DNA of 49,952 nucleotides from Pseudoalteromonas sp. NBT06-2. GTDB taxonomy: Bacteria > Pseudomonadota > Gammaproteobacteria > Enterobacterales > Alteromonadaceae. A model generated the notes under the pieces. The model saw only the letters and a list, made by a program, of their open reading frames with translations. It ran no database searches and was not told where the DNA came from. Below, one piece after another: positions 7,554-17,092 of this stretch. The position numbers and the translations under genes are program-made. How positions within the stretch are numbered: the stretch's first letter is position 1; each line of letters opens with the position of its first letter. The stretch lies in assembly GCF_002276045.1 (NCBI RefSeq), contig NZ_NQMR01000057.1, forward strand, positions 1 through 49,952, in the 5' to 3' direction.

Positions 7554-9881
7554 TCAGGCTTTGGCTTTTTGCTCACGAACATGTTCTGCTTTCATAGGTA
7601 ACTCACGTAAGCGCACGCCCGAGGCATTGAAAATTGCATTAGCAATAGCAGGCGCTACTGCAATAACACCTGGTTCCCCTAAACCTACCGGGAACTCTTT
7701 ACTGTCGATAAAGTTAATTTCCATCTCTGGCATATCGTTCATACGCAACGGGGTGTAATTATGAAAGTTTGTAGCCGCGTAGTTACTGTTTTTAATTTCT
7801 GTACCTTCAAATAACGCTAAGCTCACGCCCCACAATATTGAGCCTTCTATTTGCGCTCTTGCGCTGTCGGGGTGTACTACGGTGCCACAATCAAGTGTCA
7901 TGGTAATTTTTTTCACCTTAACTTCGCCACTTCTAGGGTCTACCTTTACGTGTGCTGCACAGGCGATCCAAGTTGGCATTTCACGCTCTTGACCAAAACT
8001 GGTCGCAATCCCTATGCCCTCATTCTTAGACAGTTTTCCACCCCAATTTGCGGTTTTTCTACAGTGCTCTAACACTGTTTTTAGACGTTTTGCTCCATTA
8101 ACACTTTGTGGATGATGACCTTTGTTCTTACCTTTTCCGTCAAGCAAGCTTAAACGCAGATCAATAGGATCAATGTTTATTTCATTAGCCACTTCATCAA
8201 TAAATGATTCTGCACCAAAACTTATCCACCCAGGGCCTACTGAACGTAACCAGCCAGGATTAAACGCTTTTTGTGCCACTTGATTGTTAATGGTTCGTAC
8301 ACGATTATTCGCAATGGAATACCAGTGATCAGAACCAGAAGTAGAAAATGGGTCAAAATTGCCCTTGCCATCTAGCGCTTTTGGCATAAAACCTGGTGCC
8401 ATCGCTAATGTTGGCCAACCGGCGCTAACATAGTGCTGATAGCCGATAAGTTCATTGTTTTTATTTAGCGCGCCCGATACTTTTTGTACCGATGCTGAAC
8501 GCGCTTGATCGAACTTTGAATCATCTACGCGAGTGAATATAAATTTAACAGGTTTGCCAATTTGTTTAGCGGTAAGTGCAGCGGGAATAGCATAATCACC
8601 ATAAGCACGTCGGCCAAATCCACCACCTAAGTAATATTGGTGGATCATTACTTCTTCAACTTTAACGCCAAGTGCTTTGGCGACTGCAGGTTGCGTTAAC
8701 GAGTGGGATTGGTTACCACAGTGAACATGCCATATACCATCTTTAAATTCAGCGGTTGCGTTTAATGGTTCCATTTGAAAATGCATTGCCGTATGCGTGA
8801 TGTAAGTAGCGGACATTGAACTAGCTGCCACTTTGAATGCTTTGTCTACATCACCGTCGTTTACAAACAGTACGCCAGATTCTTTTTGATTAACTAATTT
8901 TATTCCTTCATCAATAATGTCTTGTTCATTAATATTCGCAGAACTGCCTGCTTGGTAGCTAATTTTTAATACATCTGCGGCTTTAATTGCACTCTGGTAT
9001 GTATCAGCGATCACGCTTACCCAACCTTCAATCCAGTTAGATTGATCTTTTAGTATTTCGTAACCTAAATAGCCTTTTATATTTTTGGCTTTTGAGTCAT
9101 CTACACCTAATACTTTACTACCATAGCGCGTTGGTGGAATGACAGGGCGGGCGTAAACCATGCCCTTTAATTCAACATCTATACCATAAACAGCTTTACC
9201 ATTTGTTTTTGGCGGGACATCTAAGGCAAGTCGATCAAAGCCGATCGTGTGCCTTTTATCGGGTGACTTGATTGACAGTTTTGCCATTTCTTCAGGGGTA
9301 AAAGTGCGATCAAATTTTCCTTTATTGATGATCTCTGAAAAAGTAATCGACTTATTACCAGAAATGACTTTACTATCTTTTACGTCACAACTATGGGCCG
9401 ATACACCTAATATTTTAGCGCCAGCATCAATTAAAGTGAGTCTTCCTGCTGCACCAGCTTGAGATAATGGCTTATACATTTGAAATACAGACCAAGAGCC
9501 ACCAGTCATTACGAAGCCCCATTTAGGATCTGAACTGGCATGTTCTACACGAATGTCATCCCAATTTGCACCTAGTTCCTCGGCAACAATTTGTGCTAAG
9601 GCTGTACCTACATGTTGCCCCATTTCACATCGTGCAACATGGACAGTAATTTCTCCAGTGTTTTTTATTTCAAACCAAACACTAGGCGAGAAAGCCCTGT
9701 CTGAAATTATTTGCGAAGCACTTGCTGTTAGCGACATAGCAAGTGGTGCAAACGCCATAATTAAGGACGACTTAGCTGCGCCAATCAAAAACTTTCTACG
9801 TGATAATTGGGGCGCCTCTTCGAAGTCGTTATCAATGCCTTTACTGGTATTGTTTAGTAGACTTTTGTTTAATAGCTTCAT
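7554..9881 (-). CDS. Molybdenum hydroxylase large subunit, IorB-like, Tat-exported
   Basis: A 775-residue xanthine-oxidase-family catalytic subunit of the isoquinoline 1-oxidoreductase beta type. A twin-arginine signal (SRRKFLIGAA, residues 27-36, followed by a hydrophobic stretch to ASA) predicts export folded with cofactor. Cofactor-binding landmarks include GGGFGRR mid-protein and the C-terminal GLGEPG that holds the catalytic Glu. Substrates of this class are N-heterocycles or aldehydes; which applies here is not visible. It starts 2 bases after the small subunit stop. The adjacent MocA-type gene suggests a cytosine-dinucleotide cofactor. Confidence 0.9.
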   Translation of the reverse strand: MKLLNKSLLNNTSKGIDNDFEEAPQLSRRKFLIGAAKSSLIMAFAPLAMSLTASASQIISDRAFSPSVWFEIKNTGEITVHVARCEMGQHVGTALAQIVAEELGANWDDIRVEHASSDPKWGFVMTGGSWSVFQMYKPLSQAGAAGRLTLIDAGAKILGVSAHSCDVKDSKVISGNKSITFSEIINKGKFDRTFTPEEMAKLSIKSPDKRHTIGFDRLALDVPPKTNGKAVYGIDVELKGMVYARPVIPPTRYGSKVLGVDDSKAKNIKGYLGYEILKDQSNWIEGWVSVIADTYQSAIKAADVLKISYQAGSSANINEQDIIDEGIKLVNQKESGVLFVNDGDVDKAFKVAASSMSATYITHTAMHFQMEPLNATAEFKDGIWHVHCGNQSHSLTQPAVAKALGVKVEEVMIHQYYLGGGFGRRAYGDYAIPAALTAKQIGKPVKFIFTRVDDSKFDQARSASVQKVSGALNKNNELIGYQHYVSAGWPTLAMAPGFMPKALDGKGNFDPFSTSGSDHWYSIANNRVRTINNQVAQKAFNPGWLRSVGPGWISFGAESFIDEVANEINIDPIDLRLSLLDGKGKNKGHHPQSVNGAKRLKTVLEHCRKTANWGGKLSKNEGIGIATSFGQEREMPTWIACAAHVKVDPRSGEVKVKKITMTLDCGTVVHPDSARAQIEGSILWGVSLALFEGTEIKNSNYAATNFHNYTPLRMNDMPEMEINFIDSKEFPVGLGEPGVIAVAPAIANAIFNASGVRLRELPMKAEHVREQKAKA

Positions 9882-9883
9882 GA

Positions 9884-10375
9884 TTACGCATCCTTTGATA
9901 TAGAAGGATCAAAAATGTTAACGCCTAAAGTGCTTTGTTTAGCAGCTTCTTTAATCGCTTTTTTTATTCTTGGGTAAGCCATACAACGACAAATATTGGC
10001 GCTCATATGGGCTGAAATTTCGTCGTCACTTGGATTAGTATTTTTATCAAGCAATGTCGCCGCTTGCATTATTTGGCCTGATTGACAATAACCACACTGA
10101 GGTACTTGTTCTTTGACCCATGCTTTTTGTAATGGATGCTTGTTTTCGAACCCTTCAATGGTTTTGACTTCTTTACCATTTGCCATCGCTAATGGTAGTG
10201 AGCAAGATCGAACAGCATCATTGTCTATGTGGACAGTACATGCACCGCACATTGCAATTCCACAGCCAAATTTGGTTCCCTTGAGTCCAAATTCATCTCT
10301 AATCACCCATAAAAGCGGGGTATCATCAAATGCGTTTGATCGCACGACTTTTCCATTTAAATTAAATTCAATCAT
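9884..10375 (-). CDS. 2Fe-2S small subunit of the molybdenum hydroxylase, IorA-like
   Basis: A 163-residue protein with two [2Fe-2S] domains: a plant-ferredoxin type with [10 protein letters not shown] (C38, C43, C46) plus C58, and a C-terminal helical domain with QCGYCQSG and ICRC. This is the standard small subunit that carries electrons from the molybdopterin centre of the neighbouring large subunit. It has no signal of its own, so it would be exported with the Tat-bearing partner. Length and motif spacing are typical. Confidence 0.93.
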   Translation of the reverse strand: MIEFNLNGKVVRSNAFDDTPLLWVIRDEFGLKGTKFGCGIAMCGACTVHIDNDAVRSCSLPLAMANGKEVKTIEGFENKHPLQKAWVKEQVPQCGYCQSGQIMQAATLLDKNTNPSDDEISAHMSANICRCMAYPRIKKAIKEAAKQSTLGVNIFDPSISKDA

Positions 10376-10449
10376 TATTATTCCTACTTGCTATATATCT
10401 CTAATTAAATTTTATGATCACGGTTTAAAATTAGAGGGTGGATTAAATA

Positions 10450-11508
10450 TTAGGCTGACTTCTTTAAGTCATCGATTTGTGAACTTGGTACTAATACATT
10501 GCTAATGGATGAAGCAGGTTTGGCATATAAACTGGCATGACATTCACTTAAAATAGATAATGCGATACTTTCAGGTAATTGCGCTCCGATATTTAATCCT
10601 GCAGGACCGGCTATTGGAAAGTTAAGTGATAACTCATCTAAATTAGCTTGTTGTAGTACTTGAAACTTTCTGTGTGTTGGTCCTAGTAATGCTAAGTATC
10701 GAATTGATGAGTTACTTAAAGCAAATAATGATTTAGCATCTAAATTGATATTGTGGGTCATCACAACTGCAGCGTCTATTTGGCTCTGATTAACGTATTT
10801 TGATAACGCATTTACATCACCTTTTATGATTTGGTTTGCTTTTAAAAAAAACTCTCTTCGTGCATTAGCAGGTCTTGGATCCCATAAGCTAATATGCCAA
10901 CCTAATTGATGTGCAATTTCAACCATAGGTCTGGCATCTAAACCGCCACCAGCGATTAAAATGTGAGGCTCTGGTATAATAGGCGTTTCTAACCAAGTAT
11001 CATTTTGACTATTATAATCGAGATGATTAAGCTTAGTTTTTGAATTTTTTAAGCTTAAAACTTGTTGATTAAACCTAGCTTGATCATCAGATAATTCATG
11101 AGAAATTTTTTGTGAGTAAACACCTGTTTTTCTTTGTAACAGGCAATTAAAAACTTTATCTAGCGCAAGGTAGTTATTTTCAAAATTAATCGACTGCAAC
11201 ATGATATGCACGGTACCTCCACATCCAATGCCAAGCTGAAAGGCCATATCATCTTCATCACTGCCGTCGTAGCATAATTTAATTGTTTTTCCTGTGGTCA
11301 TTACTTTTTGCGCTTTTTTAGCGATATCAGACTCTAAACAACCCCCACTGAGCATTCCAAACTGTTGGCCTAAGCTATTAAACAACATCATTGCACCAGC
11401 CTTTCGATAACAAGGCCCACAATGATCATAAATGGTTCCTAATACCCATGCACAATCATCTTTATTGTCATGCCATTGCTTTAGAATATGTGAAAGTTGA
11501 TTACTCAT
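10450..11508 (-). CDS. XdhC/CoxI-family molybdenum cofactor insertion protein
   Basis: A 352-residue protein with the XdhC N-terminal domain (WVLGTIYDHCGPCYRKAGAM, then SGGCLESDI) and a C-terminal Rossmann domain (PHILIAGGGLDARPMV). The family binds, sulfurates or delivers molybdenum cofactor to xanthine-oxidase-type enzymes and is usually required for their activity. It lies 74 bases upstream of iorA in the same direction and is probably the first gene of the operon. A motif-bearing region at 11670-11717 lies 160-210 bases upstream. Confidence 0.88.
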   Translation of the reverse strand: MSNQLSHILKQWHDNKDDCAWVLGTIYDHCGPCYRKAGAMMLFNSLGQQFGMLSGGCLESDIAKKAQKVMTTGKTIKLCYDGSDEDDMAFQLGIGCGGTVHIMLQSINFENNYLALDKVFNCLLQRKTGVYSQKISHELSDDQARFNQQVLSLKNSKTKLNHLDYNSQNDTWLETPIIPEPHILIAGGGLDARPMVEIAHQLGWHISLWDPRPANARREFFLKANQIIKGDVNALSKYVNQSQIDAAVVMTHNINLDAKSLFALSNSSIRYLALLGPTHRKFQVLQQANLDELSLNFPIAGPAGLNIGAQLPESIALSILSECHASLYAKPASSISNVLVPSSQIDDLKKSA

Positions 11509-11669
11509 GTATTACACCTATAAATTTTCAACGCTAAATATTTTGATCGTTATTTTGTTTTAACAATGCCTACAAAACCACAGTAATAAATACCAATATG
11601 ATGCATAAAGCTATCAAGTTACGACATGTGTAAACCTTATTTATTTGCTAAATAAGTCACTGATAAATG

Positions 11670-11717
11670 AGTATAGTTAAAAGGTGACATTAAACAACCA
11701 GTATACTTTTAGTTACC
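11670..11717 (+). promoter_or_regulatory. AGTATA repeats with GTTACC motif upstream of xdhC
   Basis: AGTATACTTTTAGTTACC at 11700-11717 differs at only 3 of 18 positions from the site before mdaB at 16537-16554. A partial copy beginning AGTATAGTT lies 30 bases to the left. A further GGTAAG follows at 11727. The region from 11509 to 11956 otherwise holds no gene and is AT-rich. A shared regulator acting on xdhC, mdaB and ribA is the simplest reading. Confidence 0.5.
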
Positions 11718-11956
11718 TGGTGTATTGGTAAGACTTTATTATAAAATGACTTATAAAGCGGGGTTATTTCTGAGTGGGAAGGTTTTTATTTACTTTAAAT
11801 CAGTGGCTTAATCATTATTTATGAACTAGGAGTCTTATTTAGATTTATTGTTAAATAAACTGCATAGGTAGCTCAACTGATTGAAAATAAGATTTCTTTT
11901 GATTGGGCTACTTTGCAATGATTGGTCAGTATATTAATCTTTATAAATATTTTTGA

Positions 11957-12592
11957 TCCGCATCATTGGCATATTCTGGGCTTTTAGATAACATAAAGGC
12001 AACCTCTCATTGGAAATTTAATGATGATTTTATTACTCGATTTCCACAGGTCAAGTTCGATACTAACCCTTTATTTATCGATTCAGATAATATCATTACG
12101 TCAGCAGGAAGCGCTGCTGCAATAGATTGCTGTCTTTATATTGTTAAACGTTTCTATGGTGTAAAAATTGCAAATCAAGTAGCACGGATAATGGTATCTG
12201 CACCTGAACGAAGTGGCGGTCAAAACCAATACATAGAGCAACCTACACTGCAAAGACCAAGTGATGAACGTATCACAAAATTAGTTGATCATATTTTATT
12301 AGCAATTAGTGAAAGCTATTCATTAGTTCAGGCTGCAATATTTTGTTCAATGAGTGTGAGAAGTTTTAGCAGGCATTTTAAATTAACATATGGCATAAGT
12401 TTTACTATTTGGTTAGCTAATATGAGACTAAATCATAGCTTAAACCTTTTAGAGTCAACAAATTTACCTATTAGTCAAATTTCAGAATTGTCAGGTTTTA
12501 GTTCAGAACAAAACTTTAGAAAACATTTTAAACAAAAATTTGATACCATACCGAATACTTGGCGCGGATTATTTAAGAGCGATAATATCTAA
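11957..12592 (+). pseudogene. GlxA/AraC-family regulator lacking most of its N-terminal domain
   Basis: The open frame from about 11957 encodes the rear part of a DJ-1/PfpI-like domain (LAYSGLLDNIKATSHW, TSAGSAAAIDCCLYIV, ending NQYI) and a complete AraC DNA-binding domain (two helix-turn-helix units, SVRSFSRHFKLTYG and LPISQISELSGFSSEQNF). Full relatives are about 310-330 residues; this has about 208, and a stop at 11954 lies in frame just upstream with no ATG. It opens at a Leu that is conserved in the middle of the family domain. Most likely a 5' deletion of the regulator once controlling the molybdenum hydroxylase genes. Confidence 0.75.
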
Positions 12593-12629
12593 TTATGAGA
12601 TTTCCGTTTATAAAATAAGACCTTTTATT

Positions 12630-13220
12630 TTATGTAATCTTGTATAAGTCTTCAGGTCTATCAATATCATATTTAGCCTCAGGCAGATCAATACACATTA
12701 AATTTTCTTGATGTGCCATCAACACCTTCTTACCCCCTTTATCGCCACTTAATGCTAATAGCTCATGAAAATATTGCTTAGGAAAAATACTCGGTATTGC
12801 AATTTGATTATCAAATTTTGCTGTTATTAACTTAGTTGGGTATTTTAACCAACATTGTATTAATTTTGCTAATTTCTTATACTCAACCAATACTTGATCT
12901 GCTGCTAAAAACAAAATACCATCATAAAGATGGCCTAGCTCAGTTATGGCTGCTTTTATCGAACTAGACATACCCGAATGCCAATGAATATTATGAATAA
13001 CTTGGCAGTTGCCAAAATCAGTCGCGGCTATAATCTGCTGATAAGCAGCGCCCAAAACAACGTAACTATCGTATTGATTAAGCTGACAACAAGTATCTAT
13101 TTTATGTTGCAATAAAGTCTTATTTTGATGAACAGCTAATTGCTTAACCGAGCCAAATCGAGAGGCTGCGCCTGCAGCTAAAATAACGATAGCGAGTGAT
13201 GAGTTTTTGTTTTTATTCAA
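12630..13220 (-). CDS. mocA: MocA/MobA-like molybdenum cofactor nucleotidyltransferase
   Basis: A 196-residue protein beginning with the nucleotidyltransferase signature LAAGAASRFGSVKQL and containing the later AADQVLV metal/substrate motif. It resembles MocA, which transfers CMP to molybdopterin to make the dinucleotide cofactor used by bacterial xanthine-oxidase-type enzymes. Its placement beside IorAB- and XdhC-like genes supports this over a MobA or sugar role. It is separated from xdhC by the truncated AraC gene on the other strand, so it has its own promoter. Confidence 0.82.
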   Translation of the reverse strand: MNKNKNSSLAIVILAAGAASRFGSVKQLAVHQNKTLLQHKIDTCCQLNQYDSYVVLGAAYQQIIAATDFGNCQVIHNIHWHSGMSSSIKAAITELGHLYDGILFLAADQVLVEYKKLAKLIQCWLKYPTKLITAKFDNQIAIPSIFPKQYFHELLALSGDKGGKKVLMAHQENLMCIDLPEAKYDIDRPEDLYKIT

Positions 13221-13301
13221 AAGTTTTCTTATTGAATCGGACTATTAGTATGAAATAAGCTAACTCTACTTCTTCAGCGCAAGTCATTTTAGCTACCGAT
13301 A

Positions 13302-13346
13302 GAGTGGATAACATAAGTAAAAAACTGCTCAAACGCATATCCACTC
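13302..13346. repeat. Widely spaced 9-bp inverted repeat
   Basis: GAGTGGATA (13302-13310) and TATCCACTC (13338-13346) are exact complements with 27 bases between. The site lies between the MocA-type gene and the end of the LtrA gene. It could be the remains of a terminator for LtrA or a binding site. No further meaning is visible. Confidence 0.3.
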
Positions 13347-13434
13347 CATCAACAAAGTTACCCATCTATTGTAGTCATAATTTGATTGAAAACTGGTTTT
13401 TAGCTGAATTCTTCTATTGTCCAACCAAATTCAA

Positions 13435-14574
13435 TTAATGCTCCTCAGCTAAATATTTATCTACATTTACCGAGATAATGCGTTTAAAAGTCAAATAAAC
13501 ATAAACAAACATACCAAATGTCATACCTATTAATGAATATTCAATCTTAGGTAGAAAACTACTCGCAACTGTAATACTTACACATATTAAGGTGTTAGAT
13601 ATTATAGCCTTACGCCACGGTGGAAATGCATACCAATAAGGAATTTGTTTACCTAAATAAAAGAAGACCAAACCTGTTATGGCTAATAAACCAAATGTTG
13701 CTCTATCTAAATCGCCTAAAATTGTATGGCGTATCATATTAGCTAATATCAATAGCCCCATACATAACAATAAATGTGTATAAATAAGTACATTACCAGT
13801 TGTTAGTTTTTTTGCTCTTTCTAAAATTGGAAAGCTATCAAAGTATATCCACCAAATCATGCCTATTAATACGAAGCCTGTTGATGCAGAAATAATATCA
13901 GATATATTCCACTGCTCATGAGATAAACTTGCGACCATAGCTATCATAGATTCACCTAGAATAATAATTGCGAGTAATCCAATGCGTTCAACAAAGTGCT
14001 CTCTATCAAGCGGTTTATTATGTAATTTAACTCTTAATCTAAACTGCAATAAAATATCTAATGCAATTCCGATATAAAAGATAACGTACTTCAAATACCC
14101 TTCTATGAGTATTGAAGACAAACTTACAATCGCGCCAGCTGTAATCGCAAAACTTAACTCTTTCGCAAAAACGAGCTCATCAGTATCTTGTTTATGCGCA
14201 AACCAATATAACAGAGCAAGCATAAATCTAAGCAGTGCGTACAGGGCTGTAAAATATATAAACCCTTGACTTAAACTTGTTTCAGCAAAGGTAGACAGTA
14301 CAACCATTACCGCCATAATAGCTAAACTAAACAGTCTATGCTCTCTATTGTCTTTATCAAAGCGATTGGCATATAAGGTATGTGTCATCCAAACCCACCA
14401 AACAGGAATGAAAACCAGAGGAAACCGTATTAATTGTTCTAAGCCAATATGGCCATCATGTGTATGCGCTAAATCGTGAGTAACTACGCCTATTACTGCG
14501 ACAAATACAAGATCAAAGAATAATTCTAACCAAGTCGCATGGCGCCCTTCTGATTTATAAAGACTATTTATCAT
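13435..14574 (-). CDS. LtrA-family (low temperature requirement) membrane protein
   Basis: A 379-residue polytopic protein with roughly ten hydrophobic segments. It opens with the LtrA family marker RHATWLELFFDLVFVAVI and has WWVWMTHTLYANRFD and the LLAIIILGESMIAM segment that are typical. The family is named for a Listeria gene needed at low temperature; its biochemical role is not settled. The start codon lies 2 bases after the DsbA-like gene's stop, so the genes are cotranscribed. Membership in a redox gene set hints at a stress role, but that is inference. Confidence 0.85.
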   Translation of the reverse strand: MINSLYKSEGRHATWLELFFDLVFVAVIGVVTHDLAHTHDGHIGLEQLIRFPLVFIPVWWVWMTHTLYANRFDKDNREHRLFSLAIMAVMVVLSTFAETSLSQGFIYFTALYALLRFMLALLYWFAHKQDTDELVFAKELSFAITAGAIVSLSSILIEGYLKYVIFYIGIALDILLQFRLRVKLHNKPLDREHFVERIGLLAIIILGESMIAMVASLSHEQWNISDIISASTGFVLIGMIWWIYFDSFPILERAKKLTTGNVLIYTHLLLCMGLLILANMIRHTILGDLDRATFGLLAITGLVFFYLGKQIPYWYAFPPWRKAIISNTLICVSITVASSFLPKIEYSLIGMTFGMFVYVYLTFKRIISVNVDKYLAEEH

Positions 14575-14576
14575 TA

Positions 14577-15221
14577 TTATTCCTTATCTTGTATTAAAGA
14601 ATGTATTACAGAAATAAAAGTTTCTACTTCCTGTGCGCCAAGGAGTATTTCTTGTTTATTAAAAATAAACGCAGGTACAGCTTCTACACCTTGTTGTCGC
14701 CATTGATTTTCTATTCTTTTGACTTCTTGTGAAAAGAGATTAGTTTGTAAAATGTGTTCAGCTTCTTTTGTATTTAAGCGAAGCACAGTGACAACTTCTA
14801 ATAGCTGTTCTTGAGTAAACTCACTTTTATTTGTAAAGAATAGCTCAAATAAAGCCATAGCTAATTGCGTTTGTTTTCCTGAGCCTTTTGCCCATAATAA
14901 AAGTTGATGACATTGATGTGTGTTTAACATTTTCATTTCATCAAAATAGTTAAACTGGAAATCTACATCTTGACCTAGATCTGTCAGCATTTTACGCGCT
15001 TTAATACTGCCTTCTAATGTCGTGCCATACTTTTTAGCAAGATGGGCACGTAAGTTTTCTCCTGTATCTGACATACTTGGATTTAACTCAAATGGATGCC
15101 AATTAATTTTGACATCTATTTGATTACCCAGCTGTTCAATCGCTTTTTGTAAACGAGAAAAGCCGATAACACACCAAGGACACACTACATCAGAAATAAT
15201 ATCTATCTCTAACTGTTTCAT
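14577..15221 (-). CDS. DsbA-family/FrnE-like oxidoreductase
   Basis: A 214-residue cytosolic thioredoxin-fold protein of the FrnE/DsbA-like group. The active site is CPWC in DVVCPWCVIGFSRL (residues 14-17), and the later GVEAVPAFIFN carries the cis-Pro loop. No signal peptide, unlike periplasmic DsbA. It follows the peroxiredoxin-like gene by about 70 bases and precedes ltrA by 2, as part of a leftward redox operon. Confidence 0.88.
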   Translation of the reverse strand: MKQLEIDIISDVVCPWCVIGFSRLQKAIEQLGNQIDVKINWHPFELNPSMSDTGENLRAHLAKKYGTTLEGSIKARKMLTDLGQDVDFQFNYFDEMKMLNTHQCHQLLLWAKGSGKQTQLAMALFELFFTNKSEFTQEQLLEVVTVLRLNTKEAEHILQTNLFSQEVKRIENQWRQQGVEAVPAFIFNKQEILLGAQEVETFISVIHSLIQDKE

Positions 15222-15293
15222 TCGTGCTCCTTTATGCTGGCAGCTTTACGTTCAACAATTATTGCAGTATTTATATGTTTCATCGCTAATGCC

Positions 15294-15842
15294 TTATTTA
15301 TGCATGCCACGCACAGGATAATTATTTGCAGGATTACGGATCCAGCCTAAACCATTTACTAAAGCTTGTAATTCAGGTCTAACAAATGGGTTATTCGAAA
15401 TATCAACTACTTGAATATTCCCTTGTTGATTCACTACAAATATTCCCGGCTCAGCAAAAGGGTGATCTGTTTCTTGTTCAGATCTCGGATCTGAAATATA
15501 TACACCTAACTCATTCATTTGCTCTAATTCTAAACCGTAAGCAATCGGGAAACTGATATTTAAATCATTTAAGTGGTTTTCTAATTGCGCTTTGCTATCT
15601 CCAGATACTGCTACTAAATCCACGCCAATCTCACGTAAAGAATTTTTGTATCCTTCAAGTTGATTTAAGTAACGTGTACAAAGTGGACAATGACGACCAC
15701 GATATACAACAACCAACTGCCAATCGGCACCGTTTTGAGGTTTACCTAATTCAACAGTATCACCTGAAAGCAATTTAGCTGTTATTTCAGGAAAAGCGCT
15801 ACCAGCATGTAGTTTATTTGTATAAGTTAGTTCTTGAGACAT
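15294..15842 (-). CDS. Peroxiredoxin-like (AhpC/TSA) protein
   Basis: Start placed at the ATG at 15842, because AAGGA lies 7 bases before it and the longer frame would run into the mdaB gene. The 182-residue protein has the peroxiredoxin fold with VVYRGRHCPLCTRYLNQL: a CxxC in place of the usual T-x-x-C, a form seen in many redoxin-domain proteins. It may reduce peroxides or serve as a thiol oxidoreductase. It lies 10 bases after mdaB and ahead of the DsbA-like gene. Confidence 0.82.
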   Translation of the reverse strand: MSQELTYTNKLHAGSAFPEITAKLLSGDTVELGKPQNGADWQLVVVYRGRHCPLCTRYLNQLEGYKNSLREIGVDLVAVSGDSKAQLENHLNDLNISFPIAYGLELEQMNELGVYISDPRSEQETDHPFAEPGIFVVNQQGNIQVVDISNNPFVRPELQALVNGLGWIRNPANNYPVRGMHK

Positions 15843-15852
15843 TTTAAAATCC

Positions 15853-16434
15853 TTAAAAATTTGCGTTAATATGTGCTTCAAAGCGTTTGAAGTCGTTTTC
15901 TACATCAGCGTTTTTCATAACATCAAAACAAGCAAATGTTTCCATTGGCTCTAATCCAAAGAACTTAAAGTTCATATGCATAGGAAACATCAAGTCATCT
16001 ACACTTTTCCCTTCAAAAAATTCATGTGTATCATTAAATGATTCTTCAGGTGCATTAAAAGTAAGTGACATCATGTATTTTTTACCTTTTAAAGTACCGC
16101 CTGTACCATAGTTCTTTTTAGGTGCATCTTCATTTCTGCCATCACCAATACACAATGCACCACCCATGCCTGCGGTATAAACCTCATCCATATATTTTTT
16201 AAATGACCAAGGCACCCCCATCCAATTACTTGGTGATTGCAAAATAATCGTATCTGCCCATTGATGGTGAGCTAGCTCTTTTTCAACATCAATTGAATCT
16301 TGCATTGTTAGTACTCTTACTTTATGTCCATTACCACTAAGCATAGTTGCTGCTTTATCAACTAAAGCGGCATTTAATTTACCTTCTGAAAATGGGTAGT
16401 ACTGATGCGCATTAATAATTAGAATGTTGCTCAT
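15853..16434 (-). CDS. mdaB: NAD(P)H:quinone oxidoreductase, MdaB-like
   Basis: A 193-residue flavodoxin-fold protein: [18 protein letters not shown] is the flavin phosphate loop, [19 protein letters not shown] the quinone/flavin segment, and the C-terminal region follows MdaB (modulator of drug activity B). MdaB reduces quinones by two electrons in the cytosol, avoiding semiquinones. First gene of the leftward operon mdaB, peroxiredoxin, DsbA-like, ltrA. Its upstream region has two copies of a motif shared with ribA and xdhC, 67 and 103 bases before the start. Confidence 0.9.
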   Translation of the reverse strand: MSNILIINAHQYYPFSEGKLNAALVDKAATMLSGNGHKVRVLTMQDSIDVEKELAHHQWADTIILQSPSNWMGVPWSFKKYMDEVYTAGMGGALCIGDGRNEDAPKKNYGTGGTLKGKKYMMSLTFNAPEESFNDTHEFFEGKSVDDLMFPMHMNFKFFGLEPMETFACFDVMKNADVENDFKRFEAHINANF

Positions 16435-16500
16435 AATAAACTCCGTTAAATCATTTATATTTGTCTTAAACTAAAAAACAGTATTTGTTTTCATTGACTG

Positions 16501-16554
16501 AGGTTTATTTTAGTTACCTAGATTTATATCGCAATTAGTATAGTTTTGGTAACC
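16501..16554 (+). promoter_or_regulatory. Two copies of the GTTACC-type motif upstream of mdaB
   Basis: AGGTTTATTTTAGTTACC (16501-16518) and AGTATAGTTTTGGTAACC (16537-16554) are spaced by 36 bases. Each matches 14-15 of 18 bases of the xdhC-side site at 11700-11717. The arrangement suggests two dimers of one regulator controlling the redox operon. The remaining gap, 16555-17092, is strongly AT-rich with no gene seen. Confidence 0.5.
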
Positions 16555-17092
16555 TAGGTGTTTTTTAAGTGAAAGCGATGAAATTCATCTTAAAAACAAC
16601 AATTTAAATTATTAATTTTTATGTTTTTATTATATTGATTGAAATTTTTAACGTGATTGTCTTTATTTTAATCCTGTCGAATAATTAAAAAAACAAAATA
16701 TGCTTAGATGATTTACTGTTTATATTGGTATGAATTTAGCTTTATAATTTTTGAGCTTTGTTAAATGAATATGATATTGTGCTTTCATTTAAAATGAGAT
16801 TTTAACGATTTATTTTCCTTTAAAACTGTTATTTAATTTGTCTATTAATGCTTGACAAATATCAGTTTCATTAAAAGAAATTAATTTCAGGTAGTTTTAA
16901 TGTATTATTTTCGATACTTTTAAGCAGTAATTTACTCATAAAGTTCATATATTGCTGTGCACATAAGCTTTTTTAAAGCCAAGCACCAGCAAGTGAAACG
17001 ACACTTATATTAGGGGCTTTTCTGAACATTTGTTGTTAATCAAAAACAGGTAACGGCTTTAAACAAGCGATCGAACGACAAAAACGCATTGA

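Noticed and set aside
7561..9903. Several plus-strand frames opposite iorB and similar frames opposite other genes
   Set aside because: They are antisense shadows with no ribosome binding sites or family features.
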